Positions 17,813 to 26,257 of a stretch of DNA of 64,000 nucleotides are shown here, piece by piece; position 1 is the first letter of the stretch, and every line of letters begins with the position of its first letter. The position numbers and the translations under genes are program-made. Below the pieces are notes generated by a model. The model worked only from the letters and a program-made list of their open reading frames with translations, had not been told where the DNA came from and did no database searches. Origin of the DNA: Acidovorax sp. sif1233 (GTDB lineage: Bacteria > Pseudomonadota > Gammaproteobacteria > Burkholderiales > Burkholderiaceae_C); the NCBI RefSeq assembly GCF_019218755.1, contig NZ_JAHUWZ010000001.1, positions 868,001 to 932,000 of the forward strand. Direction: 5' to 3'.

Positions 17813-18928
17813 TCACGGCGCGATGAAACCCGCCGCCACGCCCGCACCGTGGTCGGTGGAGAGCGCATCGGTGCAATGGCAGGGCAGCACGAAACCCCGT
17901 GCGGCGTCTTCCACGGCCTGGGTCCGTATCACCGGGGGCTGTGCCCGCACGCCGCCGAAGATGGTGGCGAACGCCACGTCCGCCGCATCGCGGCCGGTGC
18001 CAAAGCGCAGCAACCCCATGGGTATGGCGGTGCCCGAGGGGTCGAAGATGTACCACCGGTCTCCCAGGTAGGCCTCGACGTAGGCATGGAAGTCCGGCGG
18101 GCCCAGGGCCGGGTCGGCACCGTAGTCGGTGCCGGTGGTGAAGCGCGCGGGAATGTTCACGGCGCGGCACAGGGCAATCATCAGGTGCGCGAAATCGCGG
18201 CACACCCCCACCTGCTCGACCAGGGTATCGACCGCCGAGGTGTTGGAGTTGGACGTGTTCGAGGTGAACGCCACATGCCGCTGGACCCAGTCCCGGATCG
18301 CCTGCACGCGGCTGTGGCCTTGCCAGAGCCCGCCAAACTCGTTGAGGGCAAGGCGCAGCAGGCGGTCGGACTGGCAGTACCGGCTGGGGTAGATGTACCC
18401 CATGACTTCCTGCGGCAGGCGCCGCACGGGGACCTCCGCCAGCTGGGAGGGGTCGGTGCGGTAGTGGGTGATGTCCACCGTGGCGGAATACGACACTTCC
18501 AGGATGCCGGGTTCGCCATGCAGGCGCAGATAGCGGTTGCCGGTGGCCGGGTCGGTATGGATATTGTGGGGAATGTCCTGGTTGATGACGAGCCGTTCGC
18601 TGCTGACCGCCTGGCTGGGCGTCTGTGCGGCATGGATGTTGAACACGAAGTCCGCGCCGTACTGGTCGATCTCATAGCTCAGGTCGATCTGCAACTCCAT
18701 GCGCACCCGGCCGTGGCCCTGGTGGATCGCCGGCGCGCGCGCCACCGGGCTGGCCGCAGCGGGCTGGGTGGAGGGCGGCAGCGAGGGAAGAGTGGCTTCA
18801 CCGCCCTGCGCCAGGGTGTTTTCACGGCCCGCGCCAGTGGGCAGGGCCAGGGGTGAAGCCGTGCTGCCGCCGCAGCCTCGAAGAAAAGGCTGGGACCGGG
18901 CAGGGGCGCGGGACGGGGTGCTTTCCAT
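17813..18928 (-). CDS. Transglutaminase-like cysteine peptidase-fold protein
   Basis: 371 residues from ATG 18928, which has GAAGGA eight bases upstream. The first 76 residues are Pro/Ala-rich and low complexity. The conserved part begins near MELQIDLSYEID (in-frame ATG 18700), with a bacterial transglutaminase N-terminal-like beta domain. A transglutaminase-like catalytic domain (about 225-310) follows, with the full triad: Cys in VGVCRDFAHL, His in DFHAYVEAYLG and Asp in IFDPSG. It probably acts as a cytoplasmic peptidase, amidase or transamidase. It is transcribed toward the small basic protein gene; both neighbours are separated by more than 100 bases, so it is probably monocistronic. Confidence 0.85.
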   Translation of the reverse strand: MESTPSRAPARSQPFLRGCGGSTASPLALPTGAGRENTLAQGGEATLPSLPPSTQPAAASPVARAPAIHQGHGRVRMELQIDLSYEIDQYGADFVFNIHAAQTPSQAVSSERLVINQDIPHNIHTDPATGNRYLRLHGEPGILEVSYSATVDITHYRTDPSQLAEVPVRRLPQEVMGYIYPSRYCQSDRLLRLALNEFGGLWQGHSRVQAIRDWVQRHVAFTSNTSNSNTSAVDTLVEQVGVCRDFAHLMIALCRAVNIPARFTTGTDYGADPALGPPDFHAYVEAYLGDRWYIFDPSGTAIPMGLLRFGTGRDAADVAFATIFGGVRAQPPVIRTQAVEDAARGFVLPCHCTDALSTDHGAGVAAGFIAP

Positions 18929-19071
18929 GGAAATATCCTTCGTGCGCTGCGCGTCGGGGCATCCGACACGGCGGCGTGATCCGAGGATAGGGCGCGGGCC
19001 CCGGGGGCGGTGTAGGCGGACGGCCCGCGCTCACGCAGGCATGCGAGGCAGCCCCGCACCGCGCCGCCGCG

Positions 19072-19440
19072 TCAGTCGATGGCGAACGCTTCGCGCAGGG
19101 CGCCGCAGAAGCCCGCATGCCCGCTGAGCGACAGTGTGACCGTGGTCCGGGGAGGGGCCGGGGTGCCGGGCACGGTGGCGATGCGCCCGCTCGCTGCATC
19201 GAAGTCCAGCGCCAGCGGCGTGCTCACCTCCTGCACGCCCTGCAGGTCGTATTGCCATTCGCCACCTTCCTCCGAGGGGCCGCAGGCGTCGGGGTACTGC
19301 GCGTGGGCCCAGCGCAGCACCTGCGCGATCTCGGCGTGCAGGGCGGGCATCTGCGCGGGCGACACGCTGGCCATGGCATCGAAGGTGCCGGTGCCGTCCG
19401 TGTCTTCGCTGTAGTCAAAGTCCAGGTAGTGAAGTGGCAT
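19072..19440 (-). CDS. Conserved hypothetical protein, 122 residues
   Basis: The sequence starts MPLHYLDFDYSEDTDGTGTFDAM and is acidic, with no signal peptide or transmembrane helix. An in-frame ATG at 19476 overlaps the stop of the upstream IclR gene as ATGA and would add 12 polar residues, so it is probably translated from the IclR transcript. I recognise no catalytic motif. The N-terminal pattern of aromatic and acidic residues looks conserved rather than random, and the frame has the strong GC-rich third positions of neighbouring real genes. Function is unknown. Confidence 0.7.
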   Translation of the reverse strand: MPLHYLDFDYSEDTDGTGTFDAMASVSPAQMPALHAEIAQVLRWAHAQYPDACGPSEEGGEWQYDLQGVQEVSTPLALDFDAASGRIATVPGTPAPPRTTVTLSLSGHAGFCGALREAFAID

Positions 19441-19472
19441 GGGGTGTGGTGTCTCGTGGTTGCGGTCCGGGT

Positions 19473-20225
19473 TCATGTCCAGGTGCGGGCGAGGGCCTGC
19501 GCCGCCTCGCTGAGCCGGGGCACCTGCTGCAGGGCCCGCGCCAGCGGCATGCGCACTGCCGGGGCCTGCAGCGCCACCGCGCTGTGCACGCTGCGCCGCC
19601 CCCCCGCCGGCACGGGCACCGCCACGCACACCAGCCCATCCACGAACTCCTCGGCGTCGGTGGCATAGCCCTGGCGCGCGATCTGCTCCAGTTCGGCCTC
19701 CAGGGCCTTGCGGTCGGTGAGGGTGGTGGCCGTGTGGCGCGTGAGCGGCAACCCGTCCAGGATGGCGCCGCGCCGCGCCGCCGACAGGTAGGCCAGGAAA
19801 AGCTTGCCGCTGGCCGAGCAGTGGATGGGCACGCGGGTGCCCGGCCGCAGCTCCAGGCGCAGCGGAAACGCTGATTCCACGCGGTCCAGGTAGATCACTT
19901 CGGCGCCGCTCAGGGCGGTCAGGTTGCAGCTCTCGCCGATGTCGGCCACCAGCTGGCGCAGCACCGCGTGGCGCACGCTTTGCTGCGTGCCCGCGCTCAG
20001 CGCGCTTTCGGCCAGCCGCAGCAGGCGGGGCGCCGGAGCGTAGCGGCGCCCGCCCGGTTCGCGCGCGAGCAGCCCGCCGCCCTCCAGCTGGCCCAGCATG
20101 CGGTGCACGCTGGGCTTGGGCCAGCCGCAGGCCTCCACCGCATTGGCCAGCGTGAACGGGCGGCCCTGGGCGCACAGGATCTCGAGCAACTCAAAGAGCC
20201 GCAGGCTGGGGGATGTTTCTGTCAT
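19473..20225 (-). CDS. IclR-family transcriptional regulator
   Basis: About 250 residues from ATG 20225. The N-terminal winged HTH (about 5-65) includes FTLANAVEACGWPKPSVHRML. The C-terminal IclR effector domain (about 75-245) has the typical LTALSGAEVIYLDRVES, PIHCSASGKLFLAYL and GYATDAEEFVDGLVCVAVPV. An alternative ATG at 20252 would place the palindrome at 20234-20250 inside the gene, so the shorter start is preferred. It is divergent from the SDR/monooxygenase operon and is its likely regulator, responding to a small-molecule inducer related to that pathway. Confidence 0.92.
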   Translation of the reverse strand: MTETSPSLRLFELLEILCAQGRPFTLANAVEACGWPKPSVHRMLGQLEGGGLLAREPGGRRYAPAPRLLRLAESALSAGTQQSVRHAVLRQLVADIGESCNLTALSGAEVIYLDRVESAFPLRLELRPGTRVPIHCSASGKLFLAYLSAARRGAILDGLPLTRHTATTLTDRKALEAELEQIARQGYATDAEEFVDGLVCVAVPVPAGGRRSVHSAVALQAPAVRMPLARALQQVPRLSEAAQALARTWT

Positions 20226-20233
20226 AAATACCG

Positions 20234-20250
20234 GAATTCGAGACGAATTC
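20234..20250. promoter_or_regulatory. Probable IclR-type operator
   Basis: A perfect 17-base palindrome, GAATTCG-AGA-CGAATTC, lies in the divergent region between the IclR gene and the SDR gene. IclR regulators bind A/T-containing palindromes of this size near their own promoters. The assignment is by position and symmetry only. Confidence 0.55.
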
Positions 20251-20316
20251 ATAAATCATTCCGAGATTATTCCGCACTGTGGCTAAGCTGCAAACCCATA
20301 TCCCCTTGAACAACAC

Positions 20317-21147
20317 ATGTCCATGACAGCCTCATTCCAGAACGCGGTACTGACGGGCGCCTGTGGCGGCCTGGGCCAGGCATTGGCGCGGGAACTGATC
20401 GCACGGGGCGCCGCGGTGGCGCTGGTGGGGCTGCACCTGCCCACGCTGCAGGCGCTGGCCGCGCTCGCGCCAGAGCGCTGCGCCGTGTACACGCCCGACG
20501 TGGCGGACAGTGCCGCCATGCAGGCCATGGCGGCCGACTGGATGGCGCGCGCGGGCGCGCCCGACCTGGTGATCGCCAACGCCGGCGTGGCCGGCGGCTA
20601 TGACACCGCGCAGGCGGACGACCTGGCCGTGCTGCGCCGCATGCTGGAGATCAACCTCCTGGGCGCCGCCACCACCTTCCAGCCGTTCGTGACCGCGATG
20701 CGCTCGCAGCGGCGCGGGGCCCTGGTGGGCGTGGCCAGCATCGCGGGATGGCGCGGCATGCCGGGCAACGGCGCCTATTGCGCCAGCAAGGGCGGCCTGA
20801 TCCGCTACCTGGAGAGCCTGCGCGCCGAAATGCGCGGCGGGCCCGTGGCGGTGGTCACGGTGAGCCCGGGCTACCTGCGCACGGCCCTCACGGCGGGCAA
20901 CCGGTTTGCCATGCCCGGCCTCATGGAGCCCGATGCCGCCGCGCGCGCCATGCTGGCTGGCATCGCGCGGGGCCGCACCCACATCGTTCTGCCCGCGCGC
21001 ATTGGCTGGCTGGCGCGGCTGCTCAACCTCTTGCCCGGCGCCCTGCACGACCGCCTGCTGCTGGGCCAGCCGCGCAAGCCGCGCAGGGGCGAGGCGGGTG
21101 CCACGCCGATACCGGGCCTGGCGCCCCCCACCGACCCCCGCGCCTGA
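20317..21147 (+). CDS. Short-chain dehydrogenase/reductase
   Basis: 276 residues, classical SDR. The cofactor motif TGACGGLG is at about 13-20, NAG in VIANAGVAGG at about 87, the catalytic Ser lies in VGVASIAGW, and YCASK (Tyr-x-x-x-Lys) is at about 155. It oxidises or reduces an alcohol/ketone with NAD(P). It is the first gene of the operon controlled by the divergent IclR regulator. It is followed by a flavin monooxygenase, a BASS transporter, an epimerase and an exporter, which suggests a catabolic pathway for a ketone, terpenoid or lipid-like substrate. The start ATG at 20317 lacks a clear Shine-Dalgarno; ATG 20323 is also possible. Confidence 0.9.
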   Translation: MSMTASFQNAVLTGACGGLGQALARELIARGAAVALVGLHLPTLQALAALAPERCAVYTPDVADSAAMQAMAADWMARAGAPDLVIANAGVAGGYDTAQADDLAVLRRMLEINLLGAATTFQPFVTAMRSQRRGALVGVASIAGWRGMPGNGAYCASKGGLIRYLESLRAEMRGGPVAVVTVSPGYLRTALTAGNRFAMPGLMEPDAAARAMLAGIARGRTHIVLPARIGWLARLLNLLPGALHDRLLLGQPRKPRRGEAGATPIPGLAPPTDPRA

Positions 21148-21201
21148 CCTGCCCATGGCGGGATGGGCCCCAAAAAAATGCCGACAGAAAGCAAAAAAGA
21201 C

Positions 21202-22536
21202 ATGACACCGGAGACAACCCCCACCGTGGTGGACACCCGCACACAGATCGCGCTCATCGGCGCCGGCCCCAGCGGACTGGCGGCGGCGCGCAACCTGCAG
21301 AAGCTGGGCGTGCCATTCCAGGGCTTCGAGGCCCACACGGACGTGGGGGGGCTGTGGAACATCGAGAACCCGCGCAGCACCGTCTACGAATCCGCGCACC
21401 TGATCTCCAGCAAGACCACCACGGAGTTCACCGAATTCCCCATGCGCGCCGGCGTGGCCGACTACCCCAGCCACCGCGAGATGCGGCAGTATTTCTTTGA
21501 TTTCGCGGAGCACTTCGCGCTGCGCCCGCACTACTGGTTCGGCTGCCGCGTATTGAACGTGGAGCCGGCGGGGGAAGGGGCGGCCCCCTTGTGGCGCATC
21601 ACCTGGAGCCAGCACGGGGGCCCCGCGCAGACCGCGCAGTTCAAGGGCGTGGTCATTGCCAACGGCACGCTGGCCGAACCCAGCATGCCGCGTTTCGAGG
21701 GCCGGTTCGACGGCGAGCTGCTGCACACCAGCGCCTACAAGAGCGCCGAGCTGTTCAAGGGAAAACGCGTGCTGGTGGTGGGCGCGGGCAATTCGGGCTG
21801 CGACATCGCCGTGGATGCGGTGCACTACGCGCGCAGTGTGGATCTGTCGGTGCGGCGCGGCTACTACTTCGTGCCCAAGTACGTGTTTGGCAAGCCCTCC
21901 GACACGCTCGGTGGCAAGTTCAAGATGCCGCCCTGGCTCAAGCAGAAGGTCGACAGCGTGGTGCTGCAGTGGTTCACGGGCGACCCGGTGCGTTTTGGCC
22001 TGCCCAGGCCCGACTACAAGATGTACGAGTCGCACCCCGTGGTGAACTCGCTGGTGCTGCACCACCTGGGCCACGGCGACATCCACGTACGACCCGACAT
22101 CGCGCGCCTGCAGGGGCACACCGTGTTTTTCAAGGACGGCAGCGCGCAGGACTATGACCTGGTGCTCTGCGCCACGGGCTACAAGCTGCACTACCCCTTC
22201 ATCGACCACAGCCTGCTCAACTGGCAGGGCATGGCGCCGCAGCTGTACTTGAACATCCTTTCGCCGCGCTTCGACAACTTGGCCGTGATGGGCATGATCG
22301 AGGCCAGCGGCATCGGCTGGCAGGGCCGCTACGAGCAGGCCGAACTGGTGGCGCGCTTCTTCAGGGCGCAGGCAGAGGGATCGCCCCGCGCCGATGCGCT
22401 GCGCCAGGCCAAGGCCGGCCCGGCCCCCGACCTCTCGGGCGGCTTCAAGTACCTCAAGCTCGAACGCATGGCGTACTACGTGCACAAGGACACCTACCGC
22501 AGCGCGGTGCGCGCGGCGTCTGCCGCGCTGGCCTGA
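21202..22536 (+). CDS. Flavin-containing monooxygenase (FMO-type, NAD(P)H)
   Basis: About 444 residues. The FAD Rossmann motif GAGPSG is at residues 20-25, the NADPH motif GAGNSGCD is near 195, and the FMO fingerprint FxGxxxHxxxY appears as FDGELLHTSAY near 175. The final Tyr, instead of Trp, points to the FMO side rather than a classical Baeyer-Villiger monooxygenase. The late motif LCATGYK matches the FATGY element. It oxygenates a soft nucleophile or ketone with O2 and NADPH. The start is uncertain among ATGs 21163, 21178 and 21202; none has a strong ribosome binding site. It is 54 bases downstream of the SDR gene on the same strand, in one operon. Confidence 0.88.
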   Translation: MTPETTPTVVDTRTQIALIGAGPSGLAAARNLQKLGVPFQGFEAHTDVGGLWNIENPRSTVYESAHLISSKTTTEFTEFPMRAGVADYPSHREMRQYFFDFAEHFALRPHYWFGCRVLNVEPAGEGAAPLWRITWSQHGGPAQTAQFKGVVIANGTLAEPSMPRFEGRFDGELLHTSAYKSAELFKGKRVLVVGAGNSGCDIAVDAVHYARSVDLSVRRGYYFVPKYVFGKPSDTLGGKFKMPPWLKQKVDSVVLQWFTGDPVRFGLPRPDYKMYESHPVVNSLVLHHLGHGDIHVRPDIARLQGHTVFFKDGSAQDYDLVLCATGYKLHYPFIDHSLLNWQGMAPQLYLNILSPRFDNLAVMGMIEASGIGWQGRYEQAELVARFFRAQAEGSPRADALRQAKAGPAPDLSGGFKYLKLERMAYYVHKDTYRSAVRAASAALA

Positions 22537-22567
22537 ATTCCCTCCCCACTATTCCGAAGGGCCCACC

Positions 22568-23497
22568 ATGCTGCCTGTCGACGAAATCCGGCTCAATTTC
22601 AATCCCGCATCGCTCGTGGTGCTCAACGTGGTGCTGGGCTTCCTCATGTTCGGCATCGCGCTGGACACGCGCGTGGCCGACTTCAAGCGCGTGCTGCGCA
22701 TGCCGGGCGCCATGGCGGTGGGCGTGGCCGCGCAGTTCATCGTGCTGCCGGCGGTGACCTTCGTGCTCACGCTGCTGCTTTCGCCCGGCCCCAGCATCGC
22801 GCTGGGCATGATCCTCGTGGCCTGCTGCCCGCCAGGCAACGTGAGCAACATCCTCACGCACCGCGCGGGGGGCAACGTGGCGCTGTCGGTGTCGATGACG
22901 GCGATCTCCAACGCGCTGGCCATCGTGCTCATGCCGCTGAACTTCGCCTTCTGGGGCGGCATGCACCCCACGGCGGCGCCGCTGCTGCGCAGCATCGCGC
23001 TGGACCCGCTGGAGATGGCGGGCCACATCGTGGCCATCATCGGGCTGCCGTTCGTGCTGGGCATCCTGTGTGCCGAGAAGCTGCCCCGCTTCACGCGGCG
23101 GGTGCACAAGCCCGTGCGCATCCTGAGCTTCGTCTGCCTGATCGGCTTCATCATCGGTGCGGTGGCGGGCAACTGGCGCTATTTTCTCGACTACGTGGGG
23201 CTGGTGCTGCTGGCGGTGGCGCTGCACGATGCGCTGGCCTTCGGCACCGGGTATGCCTGTGCACGGCTGAGCGGCCTGTCCGACTACGACCGGCGCGCCG
23301 TGAGCATCGAAGTCGGCATCCGCAATGCCGGGCTGGGCCTGGTGCTGATCTTCAGCTTCTTCGGCGGCCTGGGCGGCATGGCCGTGGTGGCGGGCGTCTG
23401 GGGCTTCTGGGACATCATCGCGGGCCTGGCGCTGGCGGGATGGTGGGGACGCCGGCCGCCCGTGGTGCCCCATGCCGTGCGGGAGGGCGGCGCATGA
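22568..23497 (+). CDS. Bile acid:sodium symporter family (BASS) transporter
   Basis: 309 residues with about ten hydrophobic helices. The BASS-type crossing-region motifs are visible as CCPPGNVSNILTHRAGGNVALS (key elements PPGN and SN) and EVGIRNAGLGLVL (about 245-258). It probably imports an organic anion with Na+. The start ATG 22568 follows GAAGGG. It lies 32 bases after the monooxygenase and its stop overlaps the next gene as ATGA, so it belongs to the same operon. The substrate is likely what the SDR and monooxygenase act on, for example a steroid-like, keto- or branched carboxylate. Confidence 0.9.
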   Translation: MLPVDEIRLNFNPASLVVLNVVLGFLMFGIALDTRVADFKRVLRMPGAMAVGVAAQFIVLPAVTFVLTLLLSPGPSIALGMILVACCPPGNVSNILTHRAGGNVALSVSMTAISNALAIVLMPLNFAFWGGMHPTAAPLLRSIALDPLEMAGHIVAIIGLPFVLGILCAEKLPRFTRRVHKPVRILSFVCLIGFIIGAVAGNWRYFLDYVGLVLLAVALHDALAFGTGYACARLSGLSDYDRRAVSIEVGIRNAGLGLVLIFSFFGGLGGMAVVAGVWGFWDIIAGLALAGWWGRRPPVVPHAVREGGA

Positions 23498-24486
23498 TGG
23501 CGCGCATTCTCGTGACCGGGGCCGACGGTTTCCTGGGCCGCGGCGTGGTGGCGGCCCTGGCGCGCGAGGGCGCCCCCGTCATCGTCGCCGCCGACGTGCG
23601 CGAAGTGCCCGCCGAGCGCCGCCTGCCCGGCGTCACCTACGTGGTGCAGGACGTGCGCGACCCGGCGCTGGCGCAAACGCTGGCCGAGCACTCCATTGAC
23701 AGCGTGGTGCACCTGGCCTCCATCGTCACGCCCGGCAAGGGCTCCAACCGCGAATTCGAATACTCCGTGGACGTGCTGGGCAGCCAGAACGTGCTCGACG
23801 CCTGCGTGGCCACGGGCGTGCGGCACCTGGTCGTCAGCTCCAGCGGCGCGGCCTATGGCTACCACGCCGACAATCCCGACTGGCTGCGCGAAACGGATGC
23901 GCTGCGGGGGAACGAAGTCTTTGCCTATGCGCACCATAAGCGCCTGGTGGAGGAGATGCTGGCGCGCTACCGCACACAGCACCCGCAACTCGCGCAGACC
24001 GTGCTGCGCATCGGCACCATCCTGGGCGAGCGGGTGGACAACCAGATCACGGCGCTGTTCGAGAAGCGGCGCCTGCTGGCCATCCGGGGCAGCGCCAGTC
24101 CGTTCGTGTTCATCTGGGACGAGGATGTCACCGGTGCCATCGTGCACGCGCTGCGCACGCGCCGCGCCGGGTGCTTCAACCTCGCGGGCGATGGCGCGCT
24201 GCCGCTGCGCGAGATCGCGGCGCGCCTGGGCAAACCGGTGCTGGACCTGCCGGCGGGCCTGCTGCGCGCCGCGCTGGCGATGGGGTCGGCCCTGGGCGTG
24301 AGCCGCTACGGGCCCGAGCAGCTCGACTTTCTGCGCTATCGCCCGGTGCTGCACAACACCGCGCTCAAGGAGGTGCTGGGCTACGTGCCGGCCAAGACCA
24401 GCAGCGAGGCCTTCGACGCCTTCGTGGCCGCGCGCGAACGCCAGGGGCGTCCGGTGGCAGTGGGCAGCCGCGTGGTGTCCGCATGA
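23494..24486 (+). CDS. Extended SDR, NAD-dependent epimerase/dehydratase family
   Basis: 330 residues. The nucleotide motif TGADGFLGRG is at about 8-17, the VVHLASIVTPG region follows near 65, and the catalytic pair YAHHK (Tyr-x-x-x-Lys) is near 145. The C-terminal domain is variable. The overlap ATGA with the BASS gene and the GGGAGGG leader support ATG 23494. Extended SDRs of this kind act on sugar nucleotides or on steroid/ketone substrates; given the neighbours the latter is a reasonable inference. Its own stop overlaps the exporter gene as ATGA. Confidence 0.86.
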   Translation: MMARILVTGADGFLGRGVVAALAREGAPVIVAADVREVPAERRLPGVTYVVQDVRDPALAQTLAEHSIDSVVHLASIVTPGKGSNREFEYSVDVLGSQNVLDACVATGVRHLVVSSSGAAYGYHADNPDWLRETDALRGNEVFAYAHHKRLVEEMLARYRTQHPQLAQTVLRIGTILGERVDNQITALFEKRRLLAIRGSASPFVFIWDEDVTGAIVHALRTRRAGCFNLAGDGALPLREIAARLGKPVLDLPAGLLRAALAMGSALGVSRYGPEQLDFLRYRPVLHNTALKEVLGYVPAKTSSEAFDAFVAARERQGRPVAVGSRVVSA

Positions 24487-25403
24487 ATGCCGCCGCGCTG
24501 AGCCGGGGCGACCTGCTGCGCGCCTTGGCGGTGGTGGTCATCTGGGGGCTGAACTTCGTGGTGATGAAGCTGGGCCTGCAGGGGCTTAGCCCCATGCTGC
24601 TGGGGGCGCTGCGGTTCTCGGCCGCGTCGCTGCCCTTCCTGCTGTTCGTGCCGCGCCCGGCGCTCCCCTGGCGGTTCGTGCTGGGCTATGGGCTGGCCCA
24701 GGGCCTGGGCCAGTTCGGATTCCTGTTCCTGGGGTTGCAGCTGGGGATGACGGCGGGCATGGCGTCGGTCGTCATGCAGACGCAGGCCTTCTTCACGCTG
24801 CTGCTGGCCGCCCCGCTGCTGGGCGAGCGCGCCCGGCCCTGGCAGTGGTGGGGCCTCACGCTGGCCTTCGCGGGGCTGATGACCATCGGGCTCGCCCATG
24901 GCGAAGGCCCCGGGCAGATGACGCTCGCGGGCTTCGTGCTCACGCTGGCGGCCGCCTTCATGTGGGCGGTGTCCAATCTCGTGGCGCGCCGTGCCGCGAC
25001 GGCGGGGCCGTACGGGCCGTTCCCGTTCATCGTGTGGAGCAGCACGGTGCCGATCGTGCCTTTCTTCGCGCTGGCGCTGTGGACCGATGGCGCGCAGGGC
25101 GTGCTCGCGCAGCTGCGGGCGGTGGACGGCGTGGCGCTGGCGGCCGTGCTGTACCTCGCCCTGCTGGCCACCTTGCTCGCCTACACGTTGTGGACGCAGC
25201 TGTTGCAGCGCCACCCCGCCGGGCGGGTCACTCCGTTTTCACTGCTGGTGCCGGTGGTCGGGCTGTGGGCCGCATATGCCTTTCTGGGAGAGCAGCCCGC
25301 GCCGCTGCAGTGGGCGGGAGCGGGGGCCGTGCTCTGCGGGCTCGTGGTCAACCAGGCCGGGGGCTGGCTGCGGGCGCGGCGCGCGAGGCCGGCGGCCTCC
25401 TAG
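24483..25403 (+). CDS. EamA/DMT-family membrane transporter
   Basis: 306 residues with ten transmembrane helices, made of two EamA repeats (about 12-135 and 150-295). The first repeat begins VVIWGLNFVVMKLGLQGLSP and the second AAFMWAVSNLVARR. Homologues export amino acids or other metabolites (O-acetylserine/cysteine exporter branch). It is coupled by ATGA to the epimerase gene and is the last strongly linked gene of the IclR-adjacent operon. The substrate is unknown. Confidence 0.88.
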   Translation: MNAAALSRGDLLRALAVVVIWGLNFVVMKLGLQGLSPMLLGALRFSAASLPFLLFVPRPALPWRFVLGYGLAQGLGQFGFLFLGLQLGMTAGMASVVMQTQAFFTLLLAAPLLGERARPWQWWGLTLAFAGLMTIGLAHGEGPGQMTLAGFVLTLAAAFMWAVSNLVARRAATAGPYGPFPFIVWSSTVPIVPFFALALWTDGAQGVLAQLRAVDGVALAAVLYLALLATLLAYTLWTQLLQRHPAGRVTPFSLLVPVVGLWAAYAFLGEQPAPLQWAGAGAVLCGLVVNQAGGWLRARRARPAAS

Positions 25404-25437
25404 AATCCCCTCTTTTCTTCTTTTTTCGCAAGGATGC

Positions 25438-26076
25438 ATGGTGGCCGACAGCGTGGTGTTGCAGGTGCAGGGGTTGCGGTTTGCCTACCCGGAGTGCGCG
25501 GTGCTGGAGGGCTTCAGCCTCGCATGGCCCGCGGGGCTGGCGCTGGTGCAGGGCGACGAGAGCACGGGCAAGACCACGCTGCTGCGCGTGCTGGCGGGTG
25601 AGCTGGCGCCCCAGGCGGGCGATATCACGCTGCGCGGCGTGCGCCGGGGGGCGGTGCCTGCCGCGGCCTGGCGCGCGCAGGTGTTCTGGCAGGACCCGCG
25701 CGCCACGGCGCTGGACCCGCTCACGGTGCGCCAGTGGCTGGGCAGCCTGCCTGCGCACTGCGCGCGGTGGGACGCCGCCGCCCTGGCGGCGCATGTGGAG
25801 GGGTTCTCGCTGGAACCTCATCTGGACAAGCCTTTTTTTGCCTTGTCCACCGGCAGCCGGCGCAAGGCGCTGATGGCCGCCGCGCTGGCCAGCGGGGCCG
25901 CGCTCACGCTCATCGACGAGCCGGTGGCGGGGCTCGACAAGCCTTCGGTCAGCTACCTCGGTCAGGCCCTGGCCGAAGCCGCGCGCCAGCCGGCGCGGCT
26001 GGTGGTGGTGGCGCACTACGAGGCGCTGCCGGGCGTGCCCTGGGACAGCGTGGCGACATTGGCCCGGCCTCGCTAG
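25438..26076 (+). CDS. Solitary ABC-type ATPase with degenerate signature motif
   Basis: 212 residues. Walker A is GDESTGKTT (residues 39-47), Walker B is LTLIDEP, and the switch His is in VVVAHYE. The signature that should read LSGGQ is LSTGSRRKALMAAAL, retaining Ser and one Gly but with Arg/Lys in place of Gln. The protein is small, resembling CcmA-sized subunits. No permease or binding protein is adjacent, so it may serve a distant transporter or act as a soluble ATPase. AAGGA just before ATG 25438 supports the start. It is 34 bases downstream of the EamA gene and could be the last operon member. Confidence 0.8.
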   Translation: MVADSVVLQVQGLRFAYPECAVLEGFSLAWPAGLALVQGDESTGKTTLLRVLAGELAPQAGDITLRGVRRGAVPAAAWRAQVFWQDPRATALDPLTVRQWLGSLPAHCARWDAAALAAHVEGFSLEPHLDKPFFALSTGSRRKALMAAALASGAALTLIDEPVAGLDKPSVSYLGQALAEAARQPARLVVVAHYEALPGVPWDSVATLARPR

Positions 26077-26218
26077 GGCCTGTCAACACTGTTTTCGCCA
26101 GTGCCAAGGCCGGGGCCTTGGCTAGGAACGCAACGACGAGTGGCCTGGATGGGATGCAGTGGGCGGCCTCCCCTTCGGGTTGCGATGCCAGCAAAAATAG
26201 TGCTGACAGCCCTAAACT
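26073..26218. repeat. Possible MITE-like element with terminal inverted repeats
   Basis: The ends, at 26073-26090 and 26202-26218, are imperfect inverted repeats of about 17 bases (CTAGGGCCTGTCAACACT against TTAGGGCTGTCAGCACT when read inward). Inside lies a strong hairpin with 9-base arms GCCAAGGCC/GGCCTTGGC (about 26103-26122). It fills almost the whole 181-base gap between the ABC ATPase and lysE-like genes. No protein gene is apparent, though the minus strand stays open across it. It could also serve as a transcription terminator. Confidence 0.55.
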
Positions 26219-26257
26219 GGGCGACCCTGCCTGCCCATTTCTCTTGAAGGACACCCC

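Noticed and set aside
20332..22485. A 717-codon minus-strand frame opposite the SDR and monooxygenase genes
   Set aside because: Antisense shadow; the plus-strand proteins carry complete Rossmann motifs.
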